Origin: Campylobacteraceae bacterium
Lineage (GTDB): Bacteria; Campylobacterota; Campylobacteria; Campylobacterales; Sulfurovaceae
Reading direction: 5' to 3'
NCBI GenBank assembly: GCA_027083075.1
Contig: JALWQQ010000058.1
Span: forward strand, 1 to 7,643
DNA length: 7,643 bases
Below are positions 1-5,754 of this stretch, one piece after another. The first letter of the stretch is position 1. The number at the start of each line of letters is the position of its first letter. The notes beneath the pieces are model-generated. The model saw only the letters and a program-made list of their open reading frames with translations. It ran no database searches and was not told the DNA's origin. The position numbers and the translations under genes are program-made.

Positions 1-585
1 GCTGACGATATCGAGGTAGTAGCCGGGCATCTCTTTGAGCACGACCGGATTGTCGCAGCGCCAGCAGCACCCCTCCTCGACTTGCTCGTTGGCTAGCACC
101 GTATGGCAACTTTCACACCAGTTGACCGTCGTGCTTTCGCGATACAGCAAACCGCGCTTGAACATCTCGATCATAAACTTTTGCTCATGCTTCGTATAGA
201 GCGGATCGCAGGTGGCAAACTCGCGCGTTTCACTAAAGGAGAGCCCCAAACGGCGCAGCTCTTCGCGCATATAGGCGATATTGTCATAGGTCCAGTTTTT
301 GGGGTGCTTGCCAAACTTGATCGCAGCGTTTTCAGCCGGCATCCCGAAAGCGTCCCAACCGATCGGATGAAGCACGTTGTAGCCCTTTTTGCGCCAATAG
401 CGCGCCATCGCATCGCCGATGGTGTAGTTGCGCACATGCCCCATATGAAGCCGTCCGCTCGGATAAGGAAACATACTGAGGATATATTTTTTGGGTAGCG
501 CGTGATCCGACTTAGGCTCAAAGGCTTGCTCTTCACGCCATGTGGTCTGCCACTTGCTTTCGATCTCTGAGGGTCTGTAACTCAT
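1..585 (-). CDS. leuS: Leucyl-tRNA synthetase, N-terminal 195 residues (runs off left edge)
   Basis: Cytoplasmic class I aminoacyl-tRNA synthetase that charges tRNA-Leu with leucine. Translating the minus strand from ATG 585-583 gives 195 uninterrupted residues to the window edge. The N-terminal class I signature is clear: the stretch [20 protein letters not shown] (residues 39-58) contains the HIGH-type motif HMGH (47-50). It is followed by the typical LeuRS segment [17 protein letters not shown] (73-89). A zinc-binding-like CxxC pair, C157/C160 with C174/C177, falls where bacterial LeuRS carries its zinc module before the editing domain. The editing domain, KMSKS loop and tRNA-binding C-terminus lie outside the window. 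The start has no strong Shine-Dalgarno sequence (GAAAG is the nearest purine run), but homology begins immediately after it. The identification is firm. Confidence 0.97.
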   Translation of the reverse strand, partial: MSYRPSEIESKWQTTWREEQAFEPKSDHALPKKYILSMFPYPSGRLHMGHVRNYTIGDAMARYWRKKGYNVLHPIGWDAFGMPAENAAIKFGKHPKNWTYDNIAYMREELRRLGLSFSETREFATCDPLYTKHEQKFMIEMFKRGLLYRESTTVNWCESCHTVLANEQVEEGCCWRCDNPVVLKEMPGYYLDIVS

Positions 586-612
586 CTGCACCAATCTTTC
601 GTTTTTGGTGCG

Positions 613-618
613 ATTATA
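613..618 (-). promoter_or_regulatory. Candidate -10 box for leuS
   Basis: The minus strand reads a perfect TATAAT ending 27 nt before the leuS ATG. No convincing -35 hexamer sits 16-18 nt upstream, which is common for vegetative promoters in Campylobacterota. A start site near 606 would give a leader of about 20 nt. A CACCAA / TTGGTG inverted repeat (589-594 and 605-610) overlaps the predicted start site. Confidence 0.55.
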
Positions 619-678
619 CCCAAAAAGGGATGAGGAGTTAGCGCAGAGAAATTAAAGGAAAATTATTATTATTTAAAA

Positions 679-1548
679 TTATTGGCTAAATGTATCGCAA
701 GCGCGTAAATCTCCGCTCTTAAACCCTCTTGCGAACCACTCTACGCGCTGCTTAGACGTACCGTGTGTAAAGGCGTCGGGACGCACATAGCCTTGGGTTT
801 GACGCTGCAAAGTATCGTCTCCGATAGCACTTGCTGCACGCAATGCCTCTTCGGCATCACCGGGATCGAGCAACCCCTGTTTGTATGCGTAGTGCCCCCA
901 TACACCCGCATAGCAGTCGGCTTGCAATTCGACGCGCACCTGTAGCGCATTGCTACGTGCACTGTTGCCACCCCAACTCTGCTTGAGGCGCTGCACTTTA
1001 TCGAGCGTACCTTGCATATTTTGGATATGGTGTCCTATCTCGTGCGCCAAGACATACGCTTGCGCAAAATCTCCCGGCGCATCATGCCTGCGCGCCAACT
1101 CATCAAAAAAGCTAAGATCGACATAGATCTTTCTATCTACCGGACAGTAGAAGGGACCCATCTGCGCCATCGCGCCACCGCATCCGCTATGGGTCGAACC
1201 GCGATAGAGTACCACTTTCGGTTTTTGGTAACGCATGCCATATTTAGAGAGTATAGCACTCCAAACCTTTTCGGTATTGGCAAGTACCTTGGCTACAAAA
1301 TGGGCACGCCGATCCTCTACTCTCTTGTTTGTCGATCCTGCAGAAGCATGATGAAAAGGATTAAATCCACTCATATACGCCAAAAGTCCGATGCCGACTA
1401 CCGCCAAGCCGATTTTACTACGCAACAACGGACGCACAACCGGCCACAACATCATCATCGTTCCAAATGAGGGCAGACGCATACCGCCGCCGCTACTTGC
1501 ACGACGATCCTCGATATTGCGACTCTCCTCTTCGTTATCCAAGCGCAT
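679..1548 (-). CDS. ypfJ: YpfJ-family neutral zinc metallopeptidase, membrane-anchored
   Basis: A 289-residue protein of the putative neutral zinc metallopeptidase family (YpfJ/Zn_peptidase); substrates are not generally known. A short polar N-terminus is followed by one predicted membrane helix (about residues 46-62), which suggests a signal anchor with the catalytic part outside the cytoplasm. Family landmarks appear in order: SGCGGAMAQMGPFYCP (121-136); the zinc site HEIGHH (169-174, with H169, E170 and H173); ELQADCYAG (207-215), whose glutamate is the likely third zinc ligand; and the C-terminal THGTSKQRVEWFARG (261-275). Length is normal for the family. The ATG at 1548 is supported by GGGAGG (1554-1559) with a 5-nt spacer. 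It is divergent from dnaX and lies 93 nt upstream of leuS on the same strand, without an obvious terminator between them, so some read-through into leuS is possible. Confidence 0.93.
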   Translation of the reverse strand: MRLDNEEESRNIEDRRASSGGGMRLPSFGTMMMLWPVVRPLLRSKIGLAVVGIGLLAYMSGFNPFHHASAGSTNKRVEDRRAHFVAKVLANTEKVWSAILSKYGMRYQKPKVVLYRGSTHSGCGGAMAQMGPFYCPVDRKIYVDLSFFDELARRHDAPGDFAQAYVLAHEIGHHIQNMQGTLDKVQRLKQSWGGNSARSNALQVRVELQADCYAGVWGHYAYKQGLLDPGDAEEALRAASAIGDDTLQRQTQGYVRPDAFTHGTSKQRVEWFARGFKSGDLRACDTFSQ

Positions 1549-1583
1549 CGTTCCCTCCCGACCATTGATGAAATTCTCAAAAC

Positions 1584-1589
1584 ATTATA
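1584..1589 (-). promoter_or_regulatory. Candidate -10 box for the ypfJ-type gene
   Basis: The minus strand reads TATAAT, 35 nt upstream of the ATG at 1548. The gene also has a strong GGGAGG ribosome site at 1554-1559. No clear -35 is visible. Confidence 0.5.
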
Positions 1590-1609
1590 CCGCCCGAAAG
1601 TAAATTTTT

Positions 1610-1617
1610 TATACAAT
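1610..1617 (+). promoter_or_regulatory. Candidate -10 region for dnaX
   Basis: TATACAAT (containing TATACA and TACAAT) follows the T-rich tract AAATTTTTT and lies 35 nt before the GTG start of dnaX. T-rich DNA just upstream of a -10 box, with no -35, is typical of sigma-70 promoters in Campylobacter relatives. The exact hexamer is uncertain. Confidence 0.45.
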
Positions 1618-1641
1618 AGATACCCGAACTTCACTCTCCCA

Positions 1642-1647
1642 AAGGAG
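1642..1647 (+). promoter_or_regulatory. Ribosome binding site that fixes the GTG start of dnaX
   Basis: AAGGAG is followed by a 5-nt spacer and GTG at 1653. The DnaX N-terminus (ALARKYRPATFDDLIGQ) begins three residues later, so GTG 1653 is the start even though it is not ATG. Confidence 0.8.
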
Positions 1648-1652
1648 TCTGC

Positions 1653-3416
1653 GTGTCTTTAGCGCTTGCCAGAAAATACCGCCCCGCCACCTTTGACGAC
1701 CTGATCGGCCAGGATGCGGTCAGCCGCACCCTTTCGGCGGCGCTCGAGACCAAGAGACTCTCTCACGCCTACCTCTTTTCGGGGCTTCGCGGTAGTGGCA
1801 AAACCTCTACGGCGCGTATCTTTGCCAAAGCGCTTTTGTGTGAAAAGGGCGAGACCCCCCACCCTTGCGGCGAGTGTACCCACTGTGTCATGGCGGCGGA
1901 AAATCGCCATATGGACATCATCGAGATGGACGCAGCAAGCAACCGCGGTATCGAAGATATCAAAGAGCTCATCGAACACACCAAATACAAACCCGCTACC
2001 GCCCGCTACAAGATCTTTATCATCGACGAAGTGCATATGCTCACCACACAAGCGTTTAACGCCTTGCTTAAAACCCTCGAAGAGCCGCCCGATTTCGTCA
2101 AGTTTATCTTGGCAACCACCGATCCGCTTAAGTTGCCCGCAACGATCCTTTCGCGCACCCAGCACTTTCGCTTCAAAAAGATCCCCCAAGCACTGGTCGT
2201 GCAGCACCTTGAACACATTCTCAACCTCGAGAAGATAAGCTTCGAGCCCGAAGCGATAGAGATCATCGCGCGTAGCGGTGCGGGCAGTTTACGCGACTCT
2301 TTAACGCTCCTCGATCAAGCGATCGTCTACTCCAAGCACCATGTCGATCTTGCGACGGTAACGGGTATGCTTGGCATTATCGAGCCGCAAAAGCTTGCCG
2401 ATCTGATGCAGGCGATCTTTAAACAAGAAAAAGAGGCGGTACTTCGTTTCTTGGAAGAGGCGCGCGACTTCGAAGCGGAGATGATCGTCGATGAGTTGAC
2501 ACTCTTTCTTAAAGAGCGCTTACTCTCGGGGGATGCAAGCTACCCGCCGCTGATCTTAGAGCGCTTCTTTAGAGCGCTTGCCGATGCCAAAAGCCTACTT
2601 GCGATGGGAAGCGACGGAGAGTTTGTCCTCTCTTTGACACTCTTTAAGATGCTTGAAGCGCTACAGATCAAAGAGATCGACCGCCTGATCCATAGCCTCG
2701 AAAAAGAGCTCAAGCCGCACATCGCCCAAGTCGAAAACACCAAGGAGGCGCCGAAGCAAACAAGCGCCGAGGAAGCGGTTGTGACCATCACTCAAGACGA
2801 GATCGAAGCAACACTTCCCAAAAATGAAGCCCAAAGTACCGAACCGACGATAGAAAAAGCAGAAGCGACTACCGAAACGATGCCCAAGATGCAAGAAGCG
2901 TTGATAGAAACGGATCCAAGCGAAACACAACATGAGACACAAAACGCACACGAACGCCTCTTTGCGCAACTGATCGAAAAACTCTACGACCGCGACTATG
3001 ATCTTGGCAAACTCTTTGAGGAGAATGTCCGCTTTATCTCTTTTGAAAAGGGAACGCTTACTTGGGAGTCGCATGTCGATGAAGAGGAGAAGAGGGCGCT
3101 TATCAAAGCGTGGGGCATCATCAAGGTCTTTGTACAAGAGATCTTCGGTCTTGAGACCAAGATAGAGAATATCGCTAAAAAAAAAGTAACCGCACATAGA
3201 CAAGAGAAGATACCCACGCAAGCGGCTCACAACGACGCCGCCACAAGCTCTATGCTCGAAGAGGTTGAGATGAAGAGCTCCTGCATCGCCCCCGAAGCGG
3301 GCGAAACCGAAGCGGCAAAAGAGAAAGACCCCTCCACACTACTTGACGAACCGATGATCAAAGAGGCGATCAGCCTACTCAATCCGAAAAAGGTACGCAT
3401 CAAGCGGAAGGTGTAA
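1653..3416 (+). CDS. dnaX: DNA polymerase III subunit gamma/tau
   Basis: Clamp-loader ATPase that loads the beta sliding clamp and links the replisome. The 587 residues show the AAA+ core in order: Walker A GLRGSGKTS (44-52), a zinc module with C63, C72, C75 and C78, Walker B IIDEVH (123-128), sensor 1 ATTD (154-157), the arginine-finger loop SRTQHFRF (167-174) and sensor 2 GSLRDS (211-216). The finger loop has Thr where many bacteria have Cys (SRC). The lid and collar extend to about residue 345. An acidic, Glu/Thr/Ala-rich linker (about 355-430) leads to a folded C-terminal tau-like domain (about 432-507), a second linker and a basic tail ending NPKKVRIKRKV. An A9 run encodes K509-K511 (see separate entry). 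It is convergent with the metallopeptidase gene at 3459. The identification is certain; the exact role of the C-terminal part is inferred. Confidence 0.97.
   Translation: MSLALARKYRPATFDDLIGQDAVSRTLSAALETKRLSHAYLFSGLRGSGKTSTARIFAKALLCEKGETPHPCGECTHCVMAAENRHMDIIEMDAASNRGIEDIKELIEHTKYKPATARYKIFIIDEVHMLTTQAFNALLKTLEEPPDFVKFILATTDPLKLPATILSRTQHFRFKKIPQALVVQHLEHILNLEKISFEPEAIEIIARSGAGSLRDSLTLLDQAIVYSKHHVDLATVTGMLGIIEPQKLADLMQAIFKQEKEAVLRFLEEARDFEAEMIVDELTLFLKERLLSGDASYPPLILERFFRALADAKSLLAMGSDGEFVLSLTLFKMLEALQIKEIDRLIHSLEKELKPHIAQVENTKEAPKQTSAEEAVVTITQDEIEATLPKNEAQSTEPTIEKAEATTETMPKMQEALIETDPSETQHETQNAHERLFAQLIEKLYDRDYDLGKLFEENVRFISFEKGTLTWESHVDEEEKRALIKAWGIIKVFVQEIFGLETKIENIAKKKVTAHRQEKIPTQAAHNDAATSSMLEEVEMKSSCIAPEAGETEAAKEKDPSTLLDEPMIKEAISLLNPKKVRIKRKV
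3177..3199 (+). other. A9 slippery tract within dnaX with nearby alternative-frame stops
   Basis: Nine consecutive A residues (3177-3185) followed by G encode Lys509-Lys511 in phase. A net gain of one A, or a -1 ribosomal shift, adds S-N-R-T and reaches TAG at 3197-3199 (515 residues). Loss of one A, or a +1 shift, reaches TAA at 3187-3189 at once (511 residues). Either product keeps the clamp-loader core and the C-terminal domain but lacks the last 72-76 residues. No strong Shine-Dalgarno-like element lies directly upstream. The nearest downstream hairpin (GCGGC 3222-3226 with GCCGC 3237-3241) is 36 nt away, which is far for a stimulator. Confidence 0.45.
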
Positions 3417-3427
3417 CGCGTTCTGCA

Positions 3428-3447
3428 CTTTTACTTCGTCGTAAAAG
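3428..3447. terminator. Hairpin between convergent genes, possible bidirectional terminator
   Basis: A perfect 7-bp inverted repeat, CTTTTAC / GTAAAAG, with a 6-nt loop lies in the 42-nt gap between the stop of dnaX and the stop of the metallopeptidase gene at 3459. Position suits a shared terminator. Neither strand has a good T-run after the stem and the stem is AT-rich, so efficiency is doubtful. Confidence 0.4.
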
Positions 3448-3458
3448 CTTAGGATTTA

Positions 3459-4271
3459 TCATCTTGTCGTTACCTTCTTTGCAACCCCATACGCTTCGAG
3501 TAGCGAACCCAACACCTCGTCATACGAGACCTTGCCTTCGTGCAGTTCATCTACCGACTTATGCATCTTTTCGATGGCATGCTTGACCATGAGCGCGTAA
3601 AACTGATCCCTTGCAAAAGGACTCCATCGTTTTGCGTCGATATCGTGGCTCTTTTTGATATAGTCTATGATTGTTTTTTCTTCATGGTATAAGGACAAGG
3701 TTTGTGCGCTGTAGATCGCGTACCCCTCTTTGACCCAATACGGCATTCGAAATGCCGCATAGAGCCAACCGTATCTGTTGTTTTGAAGCACATGGACAGA
3801 CTCGTGCAACAAGATCGCATCCAAATGCTCTACCGCACCGCTGGAGGCGACGATCTTGTTTTGTACGAGATCGAACCTGTCGACAAAAACCGTATGCCCG
3901 TAAGTAATGCCAAAGGTCTGCCTCCACGGCAACCACTCTATCGGATTGATCAGGTTGTATATGTAAGAGTTGTTAAGAAGATGAATGGTTATCTTTGCAT
4001 GCGTGTCAAACAATCTATTTTGCGACAATTTTGCATAAAAGCCATCCAATCGACTTAAATCATTATTATAAGACGTATGAAGATAAATGGTTGTATTTTC
4101 TTTCACATATGCTTCTTTGGCTACATGCGGCAAAAGAAAATACAAACAGATCCACGCGACAACATAAAGTTGCATGACAATGCTGAGGTAGACTGTGATC
4201 TTTTTTCTCAGCGAAAGATCGGGGTCTTTAAGTTTGAGGTGAGGAAAGAGCTCTCTAATGAAAAACTTCAT
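3459..4271 (-). CDS. Membrane-anchored HExxH metalloprotease-like protein (paralogue B)
   Basis: A 270-residue protein of no family I can name with confidence. A short N-terminal segment (FPHLKLKDPDL, 9-19) precedes one hydrophobic helix (about 27-48), so it is probably an inner-membrane protein with the rest outside. HESVHVLQ carries the zinc motif H156-E157-x-x-H160. WVKEGYA (179-185) supplies E182, 22 residues after the second His and a plausible third ligand, as in gluzincin or 'peptidase MA-like' folds. Residues 228-254 are identical to residues 226-252 of the neighbouring 4599-5390 protein, while the rest is clearly diverged. The ATG at 4271 lies inside the end of the upstream small membrane-protein gene (17-nt overlap), which suggests translational coupling. 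The ribosome site is weak (AAGAAAAG). Proteolytic activity and substrate are inference. Confidence 0.85.
   Translation of the reverse strand: MKFFIRELFPHLKLKDPDLSLRKKITVYLSIVMQLYVVAWICLYFLLPHVAKEAYVKENTTIYLHTSYNNDLSRLDGFYAKLSQNRLFDTHAKITIHLLNNSYIYNLINPIEWLPWRQTFGITYGHTVFVDRFDLVQNKIVASSGAVEHLDAILLHESVHVLQNNRYGWLYAAFRMPYWVKEGYAIYSAQTLSLYHEEKTIIDYIKKSHDIDAKRWSPFARDQFYALMVKHAIEKMHKSVDELHEGKVSYDEVLGSLLEAYGVAKKVTTR
3513..3594. repeat. 82-nt near-identical patch, copy 1
   Basis: This stretch matches 4638-4719 at 81 of 82 positions. The only difference, A at 3561 against G at 4686, is a silent CAT/CAC change. It encodes 27 residues near the C-terminus of both metalloprotease-like proteins. Identity stops abruptly on both sides. 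Confidence 0.95.
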
Positions 4272-4515
4272 GCTCTTTTCTTATAAAAACTTTTTTGTAT
4301 TTTAAAGTGGTGACATATATTGCCAGCAGCAGTGATATAAGATAAACGGATTTCAATACTATACTGTGAATACCCATATCATCGCCAAGCAAAAACAATA
4401 CCAAGATGGGAAAGTAAATTGCTTTTACAAAAAAATGAAAATCTTTAAACAAACTCATGCCGAGAAGCAACAAGATCATAATAACAAGACCGATCAAATC
4501 AAAAAAATCAATCAT
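4255..4515 (-). CDS. Small membrane protein, three predicted helices
   Basis: An 86-residue hydrophobic protein of unknown function. Starting at ATG 4515, predicted membrane segments lie at about residues 4-21, 29-45 and 56-72, followed by a basic tail (KYKKVFIRKEHEVFH). GGGAGG (4525-4530) sits 9 nt upstream of this ATG; the open frame reaches back to TTG 4536, but that start would overlap the ribosome site. The last 17 nt overlap the start of the metalloprotease gene at 4271, so the two are probably co-translated. Codon use is AT-rich. It occupies the position held by the small peptide gene (5467-5628) in the other unit but shares no visible similarity with it. It could be an immunity or accessory membrane protein; this is a guess from context only. 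Confidence 0.65.
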   Translation of the reverse strand: MIDFFDLIGLVIMILLLLGMSLFKDFHFFVKAIYFPILVLFLLGDDMGIHSIVLKSVYLISLLLAIYVTTLKYKKVFIRKEHEVFH

Positions 4516-4533
4516 GCACACTATCCTCCCAAT

Positions 4534-4574
4534 CAAGCTCTACGGCATAACTCGCCAAACTCAATCATAGCATA
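4534..4574. repeat. 41-nt repeat at the head of unit B
   Basis: This matches 5640-5680 at 39 of 41 positions (differences at 4541 and 4557). It lies just upstream of the small membrane-protein gene, as the other copy lies just upstream of the peptide gene. On the minus strand it contains TATGCTATGATT and a short hairpin (YGGC, 7-nt loop, GCCG). A frame starting TTG 4564 stops after 18 codons, at a TGA overlapping the ATG at 4515. Confidence 0.9.
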
Positions 4575-4594
4575 GCTGCCATTAAGGTTGTCAA
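4564..4594 (-). promoter_or_regulatory. Candidate promoter of unit B
   Basis: TTGACA (4594-4589) lies just after the stop codon of the 4599-5390 gene. TATGAT (4569-4564) follows at a long 19-nt spacing, and TATGCT (4574-4569) at a short 14-nt spacing. The -35 is perfect but the geometry is not ideal. It would serve the small membrane protein and the metalloprotease at 3459-4271. Confidence 0.3.
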
Positions 4595-4598
4595 ACGT

Positions 4599-5390
4599 CT
4601 ATTTCGTGATATTGTGTTCTCGTAGCAAAGAGCTTAGCACCTCGTCATACGAGACCTTGCCTTCGTGCAGTTCATCTACCGACTTGTGCATCTTTTCGAT
4701 GGCATGCTTGACCATGAGCCCCCATAATGCATAAGCTTCTTTGTGAAAACGATTTATATTCTCTATATTTTTTAATGCCTTATCGATCAATGCCTTATCA
4801 TGCATAATCGGATCATCGGTAATACAAACGGCATACCCTTCGATATACCAAGCATTTTTTGTAAGAAACGATGGCTTTATCCATGTTGTGAATCTTTGGT
4901 TTTGCCATACATGAACAAGCTCATGAGCCAAGACAAGACTAAGTTTTGTTGTATATCCATTCTTATATACAACTCTATTGCTTTCTATATTTGCATTTGG
5001 TAAAAAAATATATTTTCTAAACGTTATTGCGCCTCCGTGATTTATCAATTGCATTCCCGGAATTAAACTCAATTTATAGTAAAAATCACCTCTTTCCAAG
5101 AAAACCGTCGTATGCAGATCGGAAAGTTTGATGCGAGCTTTCGATAAAACAGCTTCAGCCCGCTTCACAAGTAGATCTAATCGATCTTGTTTTATTTTAT
5201 CTGTTGTTAAAAAAACGAGTTTACCATAGGAATACGAGTGAGAAAATACAAGATGTAGCCCTACAAAAAGCCACAAAAGCCAAGCCATCATGACAATAGC
5301 CAAACATGACTCGACATAAATATAGAGTCGCTTATACCAAGGCAAGTTCGGGGTTTTAAGTCGAAGCCAAGGGAAGAGAAGTTTTAACAT
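4599..5390 (-). CDS. Membrane-anchored HExxH metalloprotease-like protein (paralogue A)
   Basis: A 263-residue paralogue of the 3459-4271 protein. Shared architecture: an N-terminal LFPWLRLKTPNL motif (5-16), one hydrophobic helix (about 29-50), HELVHVWQNQRF with H156-E157-x-x-H160 at exactly the same residue numbers as in the paralogue, and WYIEGYAV with E184 as probable third zinc ligand. The block at 226-252 is identical in both proteins. Between these landmarks the two differ at most positions. The pattern suggests an inner-membrane zinc protease with its catalytic part outside the cytoplasm. The ATG at 5390 has a very strong GGAGG (5396-5400) with a 5-nt spacer, and this site is paired in a perfect hairpin (see 5395-5416). 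It lies 76 nt downstream of the small peptide gene, which would make that peptide or its relatives a candidate substrate; this is inference. Confidence 0.85.
   Translation of the reverse strand: MLKLLFPWLRLKTPNLPWYKRLYIYVESCLAIVMMAWLLWLFVGLHLVFSHSYSYGKLVFLTTDKIKQDRLDLLVKRAEAVLSKARIKLSDLHTTVFLERGDFYYKLSLIPGMQLINHGGAITFRKYIFLPNANIESNRVVYKNGYTTKLSLVLAHELVHVWQNQRFTTWIKPSFLTKNAWYIEGYAVCITDDPIMHDKALIDKALKNIENINRFHKEAYALWGLMVKHAIEKMHKSVDELHEGKVSYDEVLSSLLREHNITK
4638..4719. repeat. 82-nt near-identical patch, copy 2
   Basis: Second copy of the 3513-3594 patch, 81/82 identical, encoding residues 226-252 of paralogue A. Codons just outside the patch use different synonyms for the same residues, such as TTG against CTA for the Leu following GAG-GTG. 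Confidence 0.95.
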
Positions 5391-5394
5391 TTAC

Positions 5395-5416
5395 ACCTCC
5401 CCACTCGAGAGGAGGT
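5395..5416 (-). promoter_or_regulatory. Hairpin masking the ribosome binding site of paralogue A
   Basis: On the minus-strand transcript ACCTCC pairs perfectly over 6 bp with GGAGGT across a 10-nt loop containing CTCGAG. The 3' arm is the Shine-Dalgarno sequence of the gene starting at 5390. The 5' arm is an exact anti-Shine-Dalgarno, so the structure should hold translation back unless it is opened, for example by ribosomes, a protein or temperature. A possible -10 (TATGCT, 5440-5435) lies upstream. Confidence 0.5.
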
Positions 5417-5466
5417 AGCAAGTCGATTTAATGTAGCATATACCAAGTAAACCACAAACCTATTCC

Positions 5467-5628
5467 TCATGCACCACCATAGAGCACCCAAAACGACCAA
5501 GCTTCACCCTCCGTCTGCGCCATCTCGCCATTGTCAAGCATCTTGACATGGCTCGCTTCGATGCCCGCTTCCTTGAGCATGCCGTTTAGATCGGCTTTAC
5601 TGAGCACGATCGCTTGCTTTGCAGGCAT
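5467..5628 (-). CDS. Small peptide with a double-glycine-like leader pattern
   Basis: A 53-residue peptide from ATG 5628, which has AAGG and a 6-nt spacer upstream. The frame is open back to TTG 5670 (67 residues), but that codon falls in the repeat and probably in the promoter. I do not recognise the gene. Residues 31-42, LDNGEMAQTEGE, match the spacing of bacteriocin leaders processed by peptidase-containing transporters: L at -12, D at -11, E at -8, M at -7, T at -4, G at -2. The final residue is E in place of G, A or S. The remaining tail, AWSFWVLYGGA, is short, aromatic and hydrophobic. The N-terminal half (LSKADLNGMLKEAGIEASHVK) looks helical. No transporter or modifying enzyme is in the window. 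It may be a bacteriocin-like precursor, a signalling peptide, or an unrelated small protein. Confidence 0.55.
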   Translation of the reverse strand: MPAKQAIVLSKADLNGMLKEAGIEASHVKMLDNGEMAQTEGEAWSFWVLYGGA

Positions 5629-5639
5629 GTTAACCTTGC

Positions 5640-5680
5640 CAAGCTCCACGGCATAACTCGCCGAACTCAATCATAGCATA
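5640..5680. repeat. 41-nt repeat at the head of unit A
   Basis: Partner of 4534-4574 (39/41). On the minus strand TTGCGA (5698-5693), a 17-nt spacer and TATGAT (5675-5670) form a plausible promoter whose -10 lies in the repeat. The rest of the repeat would then be untranslated leader ahead of ATG 5628. The change at 5663/4557 converts a C-G pair to U-G in the small CGGC/GCCG hairpin, so pairing is kept. Confidence 0.9.
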
Positions 5681-5754
5681 CAACTATAAACATCGCAAAA
5701 TCTTTTCTAAGATGGGACAAAGAGCATTCACAATACAGACGACGCTATACCATT

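Noticed and set aside
641..678. AT-rich stretch after the ypfJ-type gene as a terminator
   Set aside because: No stable GC-containing stem can be formed; it is simple AT-rich sequence.
1659..3230. Long open frames on the minus strand opposite dnaX (up to about 189 codons)
   Set aside because: They mirror the codon structure of dnaX, have no ribosome sites or recognisable motifs, and dnaX is certain.
3222..3241. GCGGC/GCCGC hairpin as the stimulator of dnaX frameshifting
   Set aside because: It is 36 nt past the A9 run; known stimulators lie within about 5-10 nt, so it is not counted as evidence.
4516..4536. TTG start for the small membrane protein at 4536
   Set aside because: It would place the start upstream of the strong GGGAGG site (4525-4530) that serves ATG 4515.
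3702..4575. Open frames on the plus strand across the metalloprotease B and small membrane-protein genes
   Set aside because: They lack ribosome sites and motifs and oppose genes with clear HExxH and membrane features.
5629..5670. Extending the small peptide to a TTG start at 5670 (67 residues)
   Set aside because: No Shine-Dalgarno site precedes the TTG, it lies in the probable -10 of the repeat, and ATG 5628 has AAGG at usable spacing.
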